Assembly (NCBI RefSeq): GCF_029945535.1
Contig: NZ_JAQSCU010000010.1
Span: 195,290 to 259,289, forward strand
Length of the DNA: 64,000 nt
Origin: Methylotenera sp.
GTDB taxonomy: Bacteria > Pseudomonadota > Gammaproteobacteria > Burkholderiales > Methylophilaceae
Direction of reading: 5' to 3'
Numbering within the stretch: position 1 is the first letter of the stretch; each line of letters starts with the position of its first letter. A model generated the notes under the pieces. The model saw only the letters and a list, made by a program, of their open reading frames with translations, had not been told where the DNA came from and did not search any database. The translations under genes and the position numbers were made by a program. This document shows positions 10,424 through 21,111 of this stretch, one piece after another.

Positions 10424-12556
10424 CTAGGTTTCGTGGAGCTCTTTAAAAAATAATTGACCATTTTCAGTAAAGTTAAGGTCTAGGTTTTTTAGCAAACTGA
10501 TTAGACGCTCCTCCGGAAGTGGACGAGAGATAAAGTAGCCCTGCATCTCATCACAGCCTAGCTCTGCTAATAGTACGCGTTGTCCTTCGGTTTCGATGCC
10601 TTCAGCGACTACGTTTAAATCTAGCGCATGAGCAAGCTCAATCACTGCTTGAACCACGCCACGTGTTCTATTGTTAGTTTCAATATCTTCAGTAAAAGTT
10701 GGGTCAAGTTTTAATTCGCTTACTTGCCATTTTTGAAGATTGGTTAAGCTGGATGAGTATGTGCCAAAGTCATCAAGCGTTACTTTGATGCCTGCTTCTT
10801 TAAAACGAGCGAGTTGATTGTTGAAAACAGCCTGATTCTTAAGTGCGGTAGATTCAGTCATTTCAATGATTAAGCTTGTTTTAGGCAAGTCATATCTACT
10901 TAGCATGGCATTGATATTGCCAACTAAATTTGCGTTAATCATTTGCTGATGCGATATATTGACCGAAATGTTGAATGGAATACTTAAGCTTTTTAATTGT
11001 TTTAATGTGCGGCAACTTTCCTCAACCACCCAATCATTAATTGCGTAACTTAGACCAAATCGATCTGCCGCTAGCATGAAGTCGCCTGGGTACAATAAAC
11101 CTTTTACTGGATGATCCCAGCGTAATAATGCCTCTGCGCCTACTGGCTCTCTGGTAATGCTATCAATTTTAATTTGATAGTGAAGTTTTAGCTCATCATT
11201 CGCTAAGGCATTTTTTAAGTCATGCTGCATTTCAAGCAGATGATCGGCAGCTGTGGCGATTTCGCTATCAAAGAAACGATACTGATTTTTTCCATCTTTC
11301 TTCGCGCGATACATGGCGGTATCAGCCGCGCTAATGAGCTGTTGAATGTTGCCATCTTTAGGGTAAATCGCGACGCCAACGGAAATGGATAGATGCACTT
11401 CAGAGTTATTGATGGTGCATGATTCGCGCACTGCGCTCACCATGCGCTCAATCACCGTTATGCAATCTTCATATGAATCGACTTCTTCAATAATGGCAAT
11501 AAATTCATCGCCACCAATCCGTGCCACTTCGTCACAGCCACGTACTGCGGTGACTAATCTTCTAGCGACTTTTTGTAAGGCTAGGTCGCCAGCTTGGTGA
11601 CCCAAGGTGTCATTAATTTGCTTAAAGTTATCAACGTCTATAAAAGCCACCGCTAAGCTAGCTCCATTTCTATCACATCTTCTAGTGGCAGCTTCTAAAT
11701 GTTGCATTAAAGCGCGGCGATTAGGTAGCTGAGTTAAAGTATCGACCAAGGCTAGGCGACTTGCCTCTTGAGAGTTTTCGTTTTTTAATGCATTGCATTT
11801 AAATGTATCGTAGCCAAATTTATCGTAAAAAATAGCCACAATGAACCCTACCAAGAATAAGCAAATTAGACCTAGTGCAATAGTCACGCCTAATAGCGTG
11901 CTATCAAGTTGTGCGCTTGTTTCACTATAAGCATTGAGCGGAATTTCAATCGATGCCATGTACACTAGGTGTACGCCAGTGATGGCTAATGAGGTTAAAG
12001 CTGCAAAAATAGATTTTGTCAGTAATTCGTATTTACCAACATAGTTTTTAATCCAAAAAAATATGAGGATGCTTAATAGCGTGACTGAAAAGGTAGTAGT
12101 GAAGGCAATAGCGCTAATCAATGGGGTGAATGTCACTGCAGGTTGAATCTCCATTGAGGCAACGCTGAAGTAGAAGATGCTGTAAGCAGATATGCTGGCA
12201 ATTAAGCCACCAATAATCAGTGTGTTGGCTGGAAGTGTTTTTTGGCTTGATATATGTAATATGATGGCTGAAAATAAAAGCGCTGCAAGCCAAGCAAGCG
12301 CTAGATAAATTACGGTGAAGCCTGCAGATTTAACAACAGGAAAGGCCAACACATCAATAAAATGAATCGCCCACAAGCACGAGCCGACAGTGATACTGCT
12401 ATATGCCAGTAAGTTCTTTTTATCAATTACCTGCGATTTGTATAGCTTGCTGACTAAATTGAACGTAAGCAGCACCGCTACATAGCCCAGCAGCATAGAA
12501 AGCACGATTAATTTTATATTGTAATGACTCATTGTGACTGGATTATCTAAACTCAT
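10424..12556 (-). CDS. GGDEF-EAL protein with an N-terminal seven-TM, MHYT-like sensor region
   Basis: RIGGDEF and GAEALLRWD motifs; multi-TM N-terminus with divergent MHYT-like repeats. Confidence 0.88.
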   Translation of the reverse strand: MSLDNPVTMSHYNIKLIVLSMLLGYVAVLLTFNLVSKLYKSQVIDKKNLLAYSSITVGSCLWAIHFIDVLAFPVVKSAGFTVIYLALAWLAALLFSAIILHISSQKTLPANTLIIGGLIASISAYSIFYFSVASMEIQPAVTFTPLISAIAFTTTFSVTLLSILIFFWIKNYVGKYELLTKSIFAALTSLAITGVHLVYMASIEIPLNAYSETSAQLDSTLLGVTIALGLICLFLVGFIVAIFYDKFGYDTFKCNALKNENSQEASRLALVDTLTQLPNRRALMQHLEAATRRCDRNGASLAVAFIDVDNFKQINDTLGHQAGDLALQKVARRLVTAVRGCDEVARIGGDEFIAIIEEVDSYEDCITVIERMVSAVRESCTINNSEVHLSISVGVAIYPKDGNIQQLISAADTAMYRAKKDGKNQYRFFDSEIATAADHLLEMQHDLKNALANDELKLHYQIKIDSITREPVGAEALLRWDHPVKGLLYPGDFMLAADRFGLSYAINDWVVEESCRTLKQLKSLSIPFNISVNISHQQMINANLVGNINAMLSRYDLPKTSLIIEMTESTALKNQAVFNNQLARFKEAGIKVTLDDFGTYSSSLTNLQKWQVSELKLDPTFTEDIETNNRTRGVVQAVIELAHALDLNVVAEGIETEGQRVLLAELGCDEMQGYFISRPLPEERLISLLKNLDLNFTENGQLFFKELHET

Positions 12557-12641
12557 ACTGAGTTAGAAAATGCCTCTAAAGTTAGTTAAATGAGTTATTG
12601 CAATGTCTATGCCATATTAAAAATTCGTTTTCTATAGACGT

Positions 12642-12682
12642 AAAAAAGGCTGCAGAAGCCTGTGAGAGCTTACTTGCAGCCT
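12642..12682 (-). terminator. Intrinsic terminator downstream of dapD
   Basis: On minus strand aggctgca...tgcagccttttttac: 8-bp stem followed by T tract. Confidence 0.7.
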
Positions 12683-12797
12683 GTTAATGCAAGGGTGCTA
12701 TTTAATTGCTGCTAACTAATCCCAATTGGTAACTGTCGATATTCTGACAGCTATGCATTACAACTGAGCATGCCAACTAGGCTTAAATACCGTGCAG

Positions 12798-13625
12798 TTA
12801 AATGCCACGTAGTAATTCGTTAATGCCGACTTTACCTAGTGTTTTTTCGTCTACTTTTTTAACGATCACTGCGCAATAAAGGCTATAGCTACCATCTTTA
12901 GAAGGTAGGTTACCTGAAACAACCACTGAACCAGAAGGAATGCGACCATAAGTGACAGTACCTGTTTCGCGGTCGTAAATTTTGGTTGATTGACCAATAT
13001 AAACACCCATAGAAATCACACAGTTGTCTTCTACAATCACGCCCTCAACCACTTCAGAACGTGCGCCGATAAAGCAGTTGTCACCAATAATTGTTGGGCC
13101 AGCTTGAATTGGCTCTAATACGCCACCAATACCGACACCACCGCTCAAATGTACGTTCTTACCGATTTGTGCACATGAACCTACTGTTGCCCATGTATCA
13201 ACCATTGTGCCTTCGCCAACGTAAGCGCCGATATTGACGTATGAAGGTAGTAATACTGCATTTTTACCAATGAATGAACCACGACGCACCATTGCATTTG
13301 GCACTACACGGAAGCCACCAGCTTTGAAATCTTCTTCAGTGTAATTAGCAAATTTTGGAGGTACTTTGTCATAATATTTAGTGCAGCCACCGTCTAGCAA
13401 AGTGTTATCTTCTAGGCGAAATGAGAGCAATACGGCTTTTTTAAGCCATTGATGTGTTTCCCAGTTCTGGCTATCGCCAATACGAGAAGCAACGCGTAGA
13501 GTGCCTGCATCTAAATCCGAGATTAAAGAAGCGACTGTTGCTTTAATTTCAGCAGATGCGTTGCTCGGGTTAATGTTGGCGCGGTCTTCAAAAGCCGCTT
13601 CGATAATGCTTTGACGTGGATCCAT
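12798..13625 (-). CDS. dapD: 2,3,4,5-tetrahydropyridine-2,6-dicarboxylate N-succinyltransferase
   Basis: Left-handed beta-helix hexapeptide repeats; [14 protein letters not shown] motif; 275 aa. Confidence 0.94.
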   Translation of the reverse strand: MDPRQSIIEAAFEDRANINPSNASAEIKATVASLISDLDAGTLRVASRIGDSQNWETHQWLKKAVLLSFRLEDNTLLDGGCTKYYDKVPPKFANYTEEDFKAGGFRVVPNAMVRRGSFIGKNAVLLPSYVNIGAYVGEGTMVDTWATVGSCAQIGKNVHLSGGVGIGGVLEPIQAGPTIIGDNCFIGARSEVVEGVIVEDNCVISMGVYIGQSTKIYDRETGTVTYGRIPSGSVVVSGNLPSKDGSYSLYCAVIVKKVDEKTLGKVGINELLRGI

Positions 13626-13694
13626 AATGCTCTCAGAGTTAGTTGATTTAATAAAAACGTTATTTTAACCTAAAGTGTGCTTTCACCAAAAACA

Positions 13695-13731
13695 AAGCTC
13701 ATGCTAGATATTGAATATCTGGCATGAGCTT
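13695..13731 (-). terminator. Intrinsic terminator downstream of the M48 peptidase gene
   Basis: aagctcatgc-t-agatatt-g-aatatct-g-gcatgagctt, a 37-nt near-palindrome; TTGTTTTTGG follows on the minus strand. Confidence 0.65.
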
Positions 13732-13770
13732 CAAATAATTTCACGTTAGCTAATTTTTGCTAGCGCTTAA

Positions 13771-14595
13771 TCATCTTTTTTTAGCGGCTTCATATAGAGG
13801 TTTTACTTTTGGTACCAGTTTCTGTAGCTCGGCAATACGCGTGCTATCGGAGGGGTGAGTACTAAAGAATTCTGATGGTTTGTTGCCACTCAGTTTACCC
13901 ATTTTTTGCCATAACGTGATGGCTGCATCAGGGTTGTAGCCTGCGCGAGCAGATAATTCTAGTCCGATTCTATCCGCTTCCGTTTCTTGCAAACGACTAT
14001 TTGGCAAAGCAAAGAATAACTGTGAACCAACACTAGCGGCTTGCATAGAAGCATTACCAACGGCAGCACTGGTGCCATTGGTTAAGATTGCGCCTAATGC
14101 TTGTAGGCCAAATTGTTGCACATAAGCTTGAGACATACGCTCACGACCATGTTCGCGTAGCGCATGTGCTATTTCATGGCCAATCACTGCGCCTAGCTCG
14201 TCGTCAGTGGCTTTTAGTTGGTCGATTAATCCCGTGAGTACCATGATTTTGCCACCTGGCATGCAATAAGCATTCACTTGGTCACTTTTATCAACGTTGA
14301 CTTCCCATTTCCATTGCACGGCATCTGGTCTAAATACGCCAACTTGTGCGATCAGTCTATTTGAAATAGTGCGTACACGTTCTAGTTGCACTTTGTCGGT
14401 GTTGAGCGTGTTTTTCTTTTGAGATTCTTGCAAGGTTTGAGTGTAAGACTGGCTAGACATGGCTACGACTTGCGATGCGGGCAGTAACATGAATTGCGAG
14501 CGGTTTACACCAGATACACTATCTTGAGTGGTGGTTGCACAACCGTTGAGTTGCAATGAAATGGCTGTCAGTAAAATAAGGGTCAGTTTTTTCAT
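13771..14595 (-). CDS. M48-family metalloprotease, lipoprotein
   Basis: Lipobox-like LQLNGC; HEIAHALREH (HExxH) motif; ETEADRIG. Confidence 0.9.
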   Translation of the reverse strand: MKKLTLILLTAISLQLNGCATTTQDSVSGVNRSQFMLLPASQVVAMSSQSYTQTLQESQKKNTLNTDKVQLERVRTISNRLIAQVGVFRPDAVQWKWEVNVDKSDQVNAYCMPGGKIMVLTGLIDQLKATDDELGAVIGHEIAHALREHGRERMSQAYVQQFGLQALGAILTNGTSAAVGNASMQAASVGSQLFFALPNSRLQETEADRIGLELSARAGYNPDAAITLWQKMGKLSGNKPSEFFSTHPSDSTRIAELQKLVPKVKPLYEAAKKR

Positions 14596-14701
14596 GGTTG
14601 TTCCTAAATCTTAATATAAAAATATTGAGCTGATTCACTACTCAATTGACATTTAACACATGAGTGTAGTCTAAAGTCGAATGTAAAATCGTCAACAATT
14701 G

Positions 14702-16585
14702 TTAAATTTTTAACTGAGAACCTAGTTCAATCACGCGGTTTGGTGGCAGTTTGAATTGGTTGGTAATGGTTTCAGCACTTCTAAATAAGCCAATGAATAT
14801 TTTTTTGCGCCAGAAAGACATGCCCGATTTGCCGCTGGCAATCAGAATTTCTTTACCAATAAAGAATGAGGTGTCCATTTCATCTAATACCAAGCCTTTT
14901 TCGGTACAAAGTTGCAAATCACGTGGTAAGTCTGGTTCATCTTTAAAGCCGTATTGCACCGTTACTCTATAGAACTCATGCGGCAGCACTTCTAGCTTCA
15001 CACGCTCTTCTTCTGAAGTGTGAGGGTAGTCCAAAAATTTAACGGTGAGTATCACCATTTTTTCGTGCAGTACTTTGTTATGTTTTAAGTTATGCAGCAT
15101 GGCATGTGGCACACCATCTGGGTTTGGCGTCATAAATAGTGCGGTGCCAGAAACACGAGTTGGGGGGTGCGCGCCAATGGCTTCAATAAATGGGTCTAAC
15201 GCCATGGCCTCGTTTTTAAGTCTTGTATAAACTATGCCGCGACCTGTTTTCCAAGTCAGCATCAAGGTGAAAATGACAATGCCAATGGCTAGCGGTACCC
15301 AGCCACCATCAGGAATTTTCAGAACGTTTGCACTGAAAAAGGCAATATCCACTGTGAGGAACATCGCTACTAGCAAGCCTGTGCGCAGTTTGCTCCATCC
15401 CCAAAGGTTATGAAACACAATACCGGCTAACAAGGTGGTAATAACCATATCGCCAGTCACCGCAATACCATAAGCGGCGGCTAAGTTGCCTGATGATTTA
15501 AAGGTTAACACCAATACCATCACCGCAGCCATCAAGCCCCAGCTGACGCGTGGCATATAAATCTGGCCTTCTTGGCTTTCTGAGGTGTGTTCAACATGCA
15601 TGCGCGGCAAATAGCCTAATTGTAAAGCTTGGCGCGAGACTGAGAATGCCCCAGTAATCACAGCTTGCGAGGCAATCACCGCAGCAAGTGTGGCTAATAT
15701 AATCAGCGGGAAAAGCATCCATTCTGGGGCAAGTAAATAGAATGGATTTTTAACGGCTTCTGGGTGTTGCAGTATGAGGGCGCCTTGTCCAAAATAATTT
15801 AAAATTAAGGCTGGCAAAACCAAACCAAACCAGGCAAGACGAATTGGAAAGCGTCCGAAATGCCCCATGTCTGCATATAGAGCTTCCGCCCCAGTCACTG
15901 ACAGCACCACTGCGCCAAGCGCTACAAAGGCAATCCATGGGCTTACCGTAAAAAAGTGAATAGCATATATTGGATTTAACGCATGCAGAATACTTGGATT
16001 TTGCATAATACTTTGTATGCCAAGCACACCCAGAGTGCCAAACCACAGCAGCATGATTGGACCAAAAAAAGCACCGACTAATGCAGTGCCTTTACTTTGT
16101 GCCCAAAATAAAGCAAAAAGTACCACTAATGTAATCGGCAAAATGAGTGGGTGTAGCATCGGCGCTGCAAGTTCAAGCCCTTCAACTGCAGATAGAACTG
16201 AAATTGCGGGTGTAATCATGCCGTCTGCATAAAACATACATGCCCCTAAAATACCTAGCAACATGATGGTGTGCTGCTTCTTAATGTTACTACCTGCGTT
16301 GTGACTAGCCAATGCAAGCAAAGCCATAATGCCGCCTTCTCCGCGGTTATCTGCGCGCATGATAAATGCAACATATTTGACTGACACCACCATGATGAGC
16401 GCCCAAACAATCAACGATAATATGCCGTACATATTAGCTTCGGTAAGTGGTACGGGGTGAGTGCCTACGGAGAATACTTCTTTAATTGTGTATAGAGGGC
16501 TTGTGCCGATATCGCCGAATACTACGCCAAGTGCGGCTAAGGTAAGAGCGGAGAGTTTAGTTTTACTGCCATTAGGAGTTGACAT
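14702..16585 (-). CDS. kup: KUP-family potassium uptake protein
   Basis: ALGVVFGDIGTSPLYT and DNRGEGGIMALLAL motifs; 627 aa. Confidence 0.94.
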   Translation of the reverse strand: MSTPNGSKTKLSALTLAALGVVFGDIGTSPLYTIKEVFSVGTHPVPLTEANMYGILSLIVWALIMVVSVKYVAFIMRADNRGEGGIMALLALASHNAGSNIKKQHTIMLLGILGACMFYADGMITPAISVLSAVEGLELAAPMLHPLILPITLVVLFALFWAQSKGTALVGAFFGPIMLLWFGTLGVLGIQSIMQNPSILHALNPIYAIHFFTVSPWIAFVALGAVVLSVTGAEALYADMGHFGRFPIRLAWFGLVLPALILNYFGQGALILQHPEAVKNPFYLLAPEWMLFPLIILATLAAVIASQAVITGAFSVSRQALQLGYLPRMHVEHTSESQEGQIYMPRVSWGLMAAVMVLVLTFKSSGNLAAAYGIAVTGDMVITTLLAGIVFHNLWGWSKLRTGLLVAMFLTVDIAFFSANVLKIPDGGWVPLAIGIVIFTLMLTWKTGRGIVYTRLKNEAMALDPFIEAIGAHPPTRVSGTALFMTPNPDGVPHAMLHNLKHNKVLHEKMVILTVKFLDYPHTSEEERVKLEVLPHEFYRVTVQYGFKDEPDLPRDLQLCTEKGLVLDEMDTSFFIGKEILIASGKSGMSFWRKKIFIGLFRSAETITNQFKLPPNRVIELGSQLKI

Positions 16586-17009
16586 TAAAATGTGAGTTTA
16601 ATTAAGCAAGAGATACTATTATCAATCAACTTAAACACTAAACCAATAGATTTTTACAACAGTTTTTTTAAACGATAGATAAAGAAATAGATTGATTAGG
16701 GCTTGTTTTTGGCGTGCTCAAGCATAATTTTTACCCAATTGGGTGACAGCAAACTCGGTATGTATCAAGTACAATTCTGTTAAGAATGTAAAAATTTGTT
16801 AATACTTGTCTGAATTATCCAAATAAAACATGCGCTTATTGATTAAGTGACCCGAAAATCGTATTATTCGCAACAGTATAAATGACTTAAAAACGTAAAC
16901 TAACGTAGAGCAATAAATTTCAGCCTAAAAGGCATTGTTTTTTTTAGATACTAAAGTGCTTGCTAATGTAGCTAGTTGAAGTTCGCTGAAATTTTAAAGG
17001 AAAAATATT

Positions 17010-18848
17010 TTGAATCACAAATTTAAATACAAATTAATTGCCCTAATCATGGCTTCTAGCCTTGGTTTAACGCTTAGCAATGCTAGCTATGCCGCAGGCT
17101 CATTAATTACCTTAAAAGAGATGGTTGAGAAAACTGTCACGGCAAATCCTGAAGTGCAATCACGTTATCATCGTTTTTTAGAATCAGGTTTCGAGCAAGA
17201 TGTAGCACATGGCAATTTCCTTCCCAAAGCAGATATTGTCTCTACTTATAGAAAACAAGAAGAGCTCATTAAACCAGGTGACGGTACAAATATTCCTCGC
17301 TTTAACAATGAGCTAGTTTTACGACAAATGATTTTTGATGGCTTTGCTACTAGTAATGAAGTTAAACGCTTGGGTCATGCAAACCGTGTACGTTATTATG
17401 AGTTGCAAAGTGCGATGCAAAATACTACGCTGGAATTCATGCGCGCCTACATCGATGCTAATCGTTATCGCGAATTAAGCCAGTATGCAAAAGAAAACTA
17501 CGTTATACATAAGCAGTTATTTGATCGCATCCAAGAGCGTGTAAACGCTGGCGTTGCTCGTAAAGTCGATTTAGAGCAAGCTGCAGGACGTTTAGCTTTA
17601 GCTGAAGCTAACTTGTTGACTGAAACAACGAACCTTCATGATGTTACCGCGCGTATGCAACGTCTATACGGTGAGCTTCCACCAGAAACGCTAGAGGCAC
17701 CTACGTTTTTTAATGCAGGGGTAGAGCCAACTTCAGCTGAAGCATTAAAAGTTGCATACAATCAAAACCCAGATTTGCTTTCAACCATTGAAGACATTCA
17801 AGCCAGTAAAGATGAGATTAAGACAAGAGAGTCACGTTACTACCCTAAGCTAGACTTACAAGCACGTAAGAATCTAGGCGTTAGTAATGATGGCAGGTTC
17901 AGTTCAAATGCAGCTGACTTACTTGAATTGACCATGAATTTTAATTTATTTAATGGCTTTTCAGACAAAAATGCTATTAAACAGACAGCAGAAAAGCTCA
18001 ATAACTCTAAAGATTTACGAGATAAAGCCTGTGTTGATACGCGTCAACTAGTGGTGATTGCTTATAACGATATTCAGCAGTTAAAAGAACAAGAAAAATA
18101 TCGTACCGAGCATAAAAACTCAATTGAAAATGCTCGCGAAGCTTATCGTAAGCAATTCGATATTGGTCAGCGTACTTTGTTAGACTTGTTAGATACTGAG
18201 AATGAGTATTTTCAAGCTAGACGTGCTTTAGCCAATGTTGAGTATGACATTCAAACCGCCTATGCAAGAACCTATGCGGGTCAAGGCGAGTTGTTAAATA
18301 AAATTGGAGCAGCACGAGGCGGATTGCCTGAGTACAAGCGTGAAAGTTACATGGATGATGAAAATGTGTGTCAAGCCGTGTCGCCAGTTCAAGTGACTGT
18401 AGATAAAGCAGCGTTATTAGCCGATGCAAAACCACTGAGTTCAACTATATCTGTGGCTAAGTCAGCTGAGCCTGCAAAGGTTGAAGCGAAGCCTATGGCG
18501 AATAAAGTTGTGCCAGATGTGCAGTTTGAAACTAACAGCGCAAAAATTAAAGAAATTTCATATCCAGTATTAGATAATGCGATTACCACCTTAAAAGAGT
18601 GGGGTGATTCAAACGTAGAGATCGCAGGTCATACCGATCAACGCGATACATCAAAAGCAGATTACAACCTGCGCCTATCTGAGAAGCGCGCTAAAGCTGT
18701 GATGGACTATATCGTTAAAAAAGGCATAGATGCTAAACGTTTATCTGCTAAGGGTTACGGCTACAGCAAGCCACTTGCTGAGAATGATCCTAAAGAAGGT
18801 AATTTGGTCAATCGTCGCGTAGAGCTAGTGCGTGAGCAGAAAAAATAA
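17010..18848 (+). CDS. TolC-family outer membrane protein fused to a C-terminal OmpA-like peptidoglycan-binding domain
   Basis: TTG start after aaagga; TolC coiled-coil repeats (VKRLGH, RQLVVIAYNDIQQLKEQ, LLDLLDTENEYFQARRALANVEYDIQTAYAR); C-terminus VEIAGHTDQRDTSKADYNLRLSEKRAKAVMDYI is OmpA-like. Confidence 0.88.
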   Translation: MNHKFKYKLIALIMASSLGLTLSNASYAAGSLITLKEMVEKTVTANPEVQSRYHRFLESGFEQDVAHGNFLPKADIVSTYRKQEELIKPGDGTNIPRFNNELVLRQMIFDGFATSNEVKRLGHANRVRYYELQSAMQNTTLEFMRAYIDANRYRELSQYAKENYVIHKQLFDRIQERVNAGVARKVDLEQAAGRLALAEANLLTETTNLHDVTARMQRLYGELPPETLEAPTFFNAGVEPTSAEALKVAYNQNPDLLSTIEDIQASKDEIKTRESRYYPKLDLQARKNLGVSNDGRFSSNAADLLELTMNFNLFNGFSDKNAIKQTAEKLNNSKDLRDKACVDTRQLVVIAYNDIQQLKEQEKYRTEHKNSIENAREAYRKQFDIGQRTLLDLLDTENEYFQARRALANVEYDIQTAYARTYAGQGELLNKIGAARGGLPEYKRESYMDDENVCQAVSPVQVTVDKAALLADAKPLSSTISVAKSAEPAKVEAKPMANKVVPDVQFETNSAKIKEISYPVLDNAITTLKEWGDSNVEIAGHTDQRDTSKADYNLRLSEKRAKAVMDYIVKKGIDAKRLSAKGYGYSKPLAENDPKEGNLVNRRVELVREQKK

Positions 18849-18911
18849 ATTTATTCAGTTAAGTTTCTATAGTAATTAACTTGCAGTGTAATTTTTAAAG
18901 TTGTTAAAAGT

Positions 18912-18942
18912 AAAAATGGAAGTCTAGGCTTCCATTTTTTTG
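18912..18942 (+). terminator. Intrinsic terminator after the TolC-OmpA gene
   Basis: aaaaatggaagtctaggcttccattttttt. Confidence 0.8.
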
Positions 18943-19084
18943 GTTTATTTTTGGCTTATTTATAAGTAAAGCAAAAAAGTATAAATATTTTTCGATTTAC
19001 TGCAAAAAAACTTATTTTTTGCTTAGAAAAATGCGTACTACAGTGTTAGAATACGCTCCGTAATTTGATGTAGACCTTCCATCT

Positions 19085-19170
19085 GCCCGGGTGGTGAAAT
19101 TGGTAGACACAAGAGACTTAAAATCTCTCGCCTTATGGGTGTGCCGGTTCGACTCCGGCTCCGGGCACCA
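19085..19170 (+). tRNA. tRNA-Leu (TAA anticodon)
   Basis: 86-nt class II tRNA with long variable arm, gacttaaaatc anticodon arm, GGTTCGACTCC T-arm, encoded CCA. Confidence 0.95.
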
Positions 19171-19175
19171 AATAT

Positions 19176-19210
19176 AAAAAAGACCTACAATTTTTGTAGG
19201 TCTTTTTTTT
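19176..19210 (+). terminator. Intrinsic terminator after tRNA-Leu
   Basis: aaaaagacctacaatttttgtaggtcttttttt. Confidence 0.88.
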
Positions 19211-19310
19211 GCTTGTTTCAGCTGTGAGTTGTAGCGTAATATTTACATTCGCTTCACTTAAACGGCGAGATATAAATCAGTTTCGGCGATACTTAGTTCT
19301 TAAGCGTAGT

Positions 19311-20225
19311 TTAATTAAAAGAAGACCACAGCCTTTCCAGTAAGCTTGGGCTTTTCATTTTATCTATCCACCAAGCTAAACCAGCGCCCACTTCTTCTGT
19401 GCGCCATGCTAGGTAGACTGGTTCAGGTTTGCGCGGCTCTTCCACTTCTTTTATGACTAATAAGCCAGACGTGATTGCTTGGCGTGCAATGAGTTCAGGT
19501 AAGAAGCCAAAGCCCATCCCCGCTAATTGATATTCGTATTTTGCGCGCATGTTAGATACCGCTAAGGAATTTTGTCCGAAAAGCAAACCTACGGTTCTGG
19601 GTTGCATTTTTCTCACAGAATCGCTGACGGTGATGGCGAGGTGCTGACTAAGGTCGGCTTTGCTTAGCGGGCTAGTAATGCTGGCTAAAGGGTGGTTTGG
19701 TGAAACAACAAACACAAAGTCCATATAGCCGATGAGATGTGAGTGATAGCCGCCACCGGAAGGACCTTCACCAGCCGCGCCAACCAGTAGGTCTACTCGC
19801 CTATCAAGCAGCGCTTCCCAAGTGCCAGAGAGCGTTTCTTGCGAGAATTTCAGTCTTGTCAGGTCGGCAACCTTACAAAACTCAGTCACATCATGAATCA
19901 ATGAGGTTGGGGAGAATACTGAGTCCATACCTATCGTCAGTTCAGTTTCCCAACCTGACGCGACTCTTCTAACTCGATGTTCTAAATCACTTGCGGCCTT
20001 TAGTAAGTGGCGACCTTCTTTTAGTAGCTCACTGCCAGCTTTGGTGATGGCGACTTTGGGGCCTAGGCGATCAAATACTTTTACGCCCAAATCCTGCTCA
20101 AGTTTGCTTACAGTGTACGAAATCGTTGAGGGTACTTTATATAGCTCATTTCCCGCGGCTGCAAAAGATCCTAAGCGATCAATAGCATCCAATATCAGTA
20201 GGGCATCTAAGCTAATTCTAAACAT
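19311..20225 (-). CDS. LysR-family transcriptional regulator
   Basis: N-terminal HTH LDAIDRLGSFAAAGNELYKVPSTISYTVSKLEQDLGVKVFDR. Confidence 0.9.
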   Translation of the reverse strand: MFRISLDALLILDAIDRLGSFAAAGNELYKVPSTISYTVSKLEQDLGVKVFDRLGPKVAITKAGSELLKEGRHLLKAASDLEHRVRRVASGWETELTIGMDSVFSPTSLIHDVTEFCKVADLTRLKFSQETLSGTWEALLDRRVDLLVGAAGEGPSGGGYHSHLIGYMDFVFVVSPNHPLASITSPLSKADLSQHLAITVSDSVRKMQPRTVGLLFGQNSLAVSNMRAKYEYQLAGMGFGFLPELIARQAITSGLLVIKEVEEPRKPEPVYLAWRTEEVGAGLAWWIDKMKSPSLLERLWSSFN

Positions 20226-20378
20226 TCGATTTTTTCGATGATAGGTTGATATTTTTTCCGTTTTTCATCTTTCATATTCCAGCTCATACTGCAGACATGC
20301 TTAATAAATAAGAGTAATTAGACATTAATTATATTCTAATTTATTGATGATTTTGTAAATACTTAAAAGGAGATCACC

Positions 20379-21083
20379 ATGTTAGACATTCATAAAAATA
20401 GTAGCCGCGGTGCCGCAGACCATGGTTGGTTGCAATCAAACCATTCATTCTCATTCGGACATTACTACAATCCAGAAGCGATGGGATTTGGGCCATTACT
20501 CGTGATTAATGAAGATCGTGTTCAAGCCGGTAAAGGGTTTGGTACTCATGGGCATGAAGATATGGAGATCATCACTTATGTATTAAGCGGCTCTTTAGAG
20601 CATAAAGATAGCATGGGTACTGGCTCAGTCATTCAGTATGGTGACGTGCAAAGAATGACCGCTGGTACTGGTGTGCGCCATAGTGAGTTTAATCACTCAA
20701 GTGTTGAGCGAGTCCATTTTCTACAAATTTGGATTGAGCCGAATGTTAAAGGCATTGCGCCTAGCTATGAAGAGAAACATTTTGATACGGCATCTAAAAT
20801 TGGTCGCTTACGTTTAATTGGTTCGCCAGATGGTAAAGACGGCTCTGTGCTAATTCATCAAGATGCTTATCTCTATGCCTCAATTTTGAATACAGCAGAT
20901 CAAGAAGTACAACATAGCTTAAAAGCAGGCCGTAGCGCTTATGTGCATGTGATTCGTGGGCAGGTTGATGTGAATGGCAATACATTAAAAACGGGTGACG
21001 CCTTAAAAATTAAAGATATATCTTTAATTGCGTTTGCCAATGCAAATGAGGTCGAGTTTCTTTTATTCGACTTACCTTATTAA
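20379..21083 (+). CDS. Pirin-family protein (YhhW-like)
   Basis: HSFSFGHYYNPEAMGFGPLLVINEDRV and GFGTHGHEDMEIITYVLSG motifs. Confidence 0.93.
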   Translation: MLDIHKNSSRGAADHGWLQSNHSFSFGHYYNPEAMGFGPLLVINEDRVQAGKGFGTHGHEDMEIITYVLSGSLEHKDSMGTGSVIQYGDVQRMTAGTGVRHSEFNHSSVERVHFLQIWIEPNVKGIAPSYEEKHFDTASKIGRLRLIGSPDGKDGSVLIHQDAYLYASILNTADQEVQHSLKAGRSAYVHVIRGQVDVNGNTLKTGDALKIKDISLIAFANANEVEFLLFDLPY

Positions 21084-21111
21084 CAATTTTTTTAGAACTT
21101 AAACAGAGTAC

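Noticed and set aside
15750-16046. Minus-strand 98-aa ORF and many other short ORFs overlapping larger genes
   Set aside because: They lie in alternative frames of well-supported genes and show no recognisable protein features.
16590-17009. Possible regulatory RNA in the long intergenic region between kup and the TolC-OmpA gene
   Set aside because: Only a short palindrome (acccaattgggt) was seen; no convincing promoter-terminator pair.
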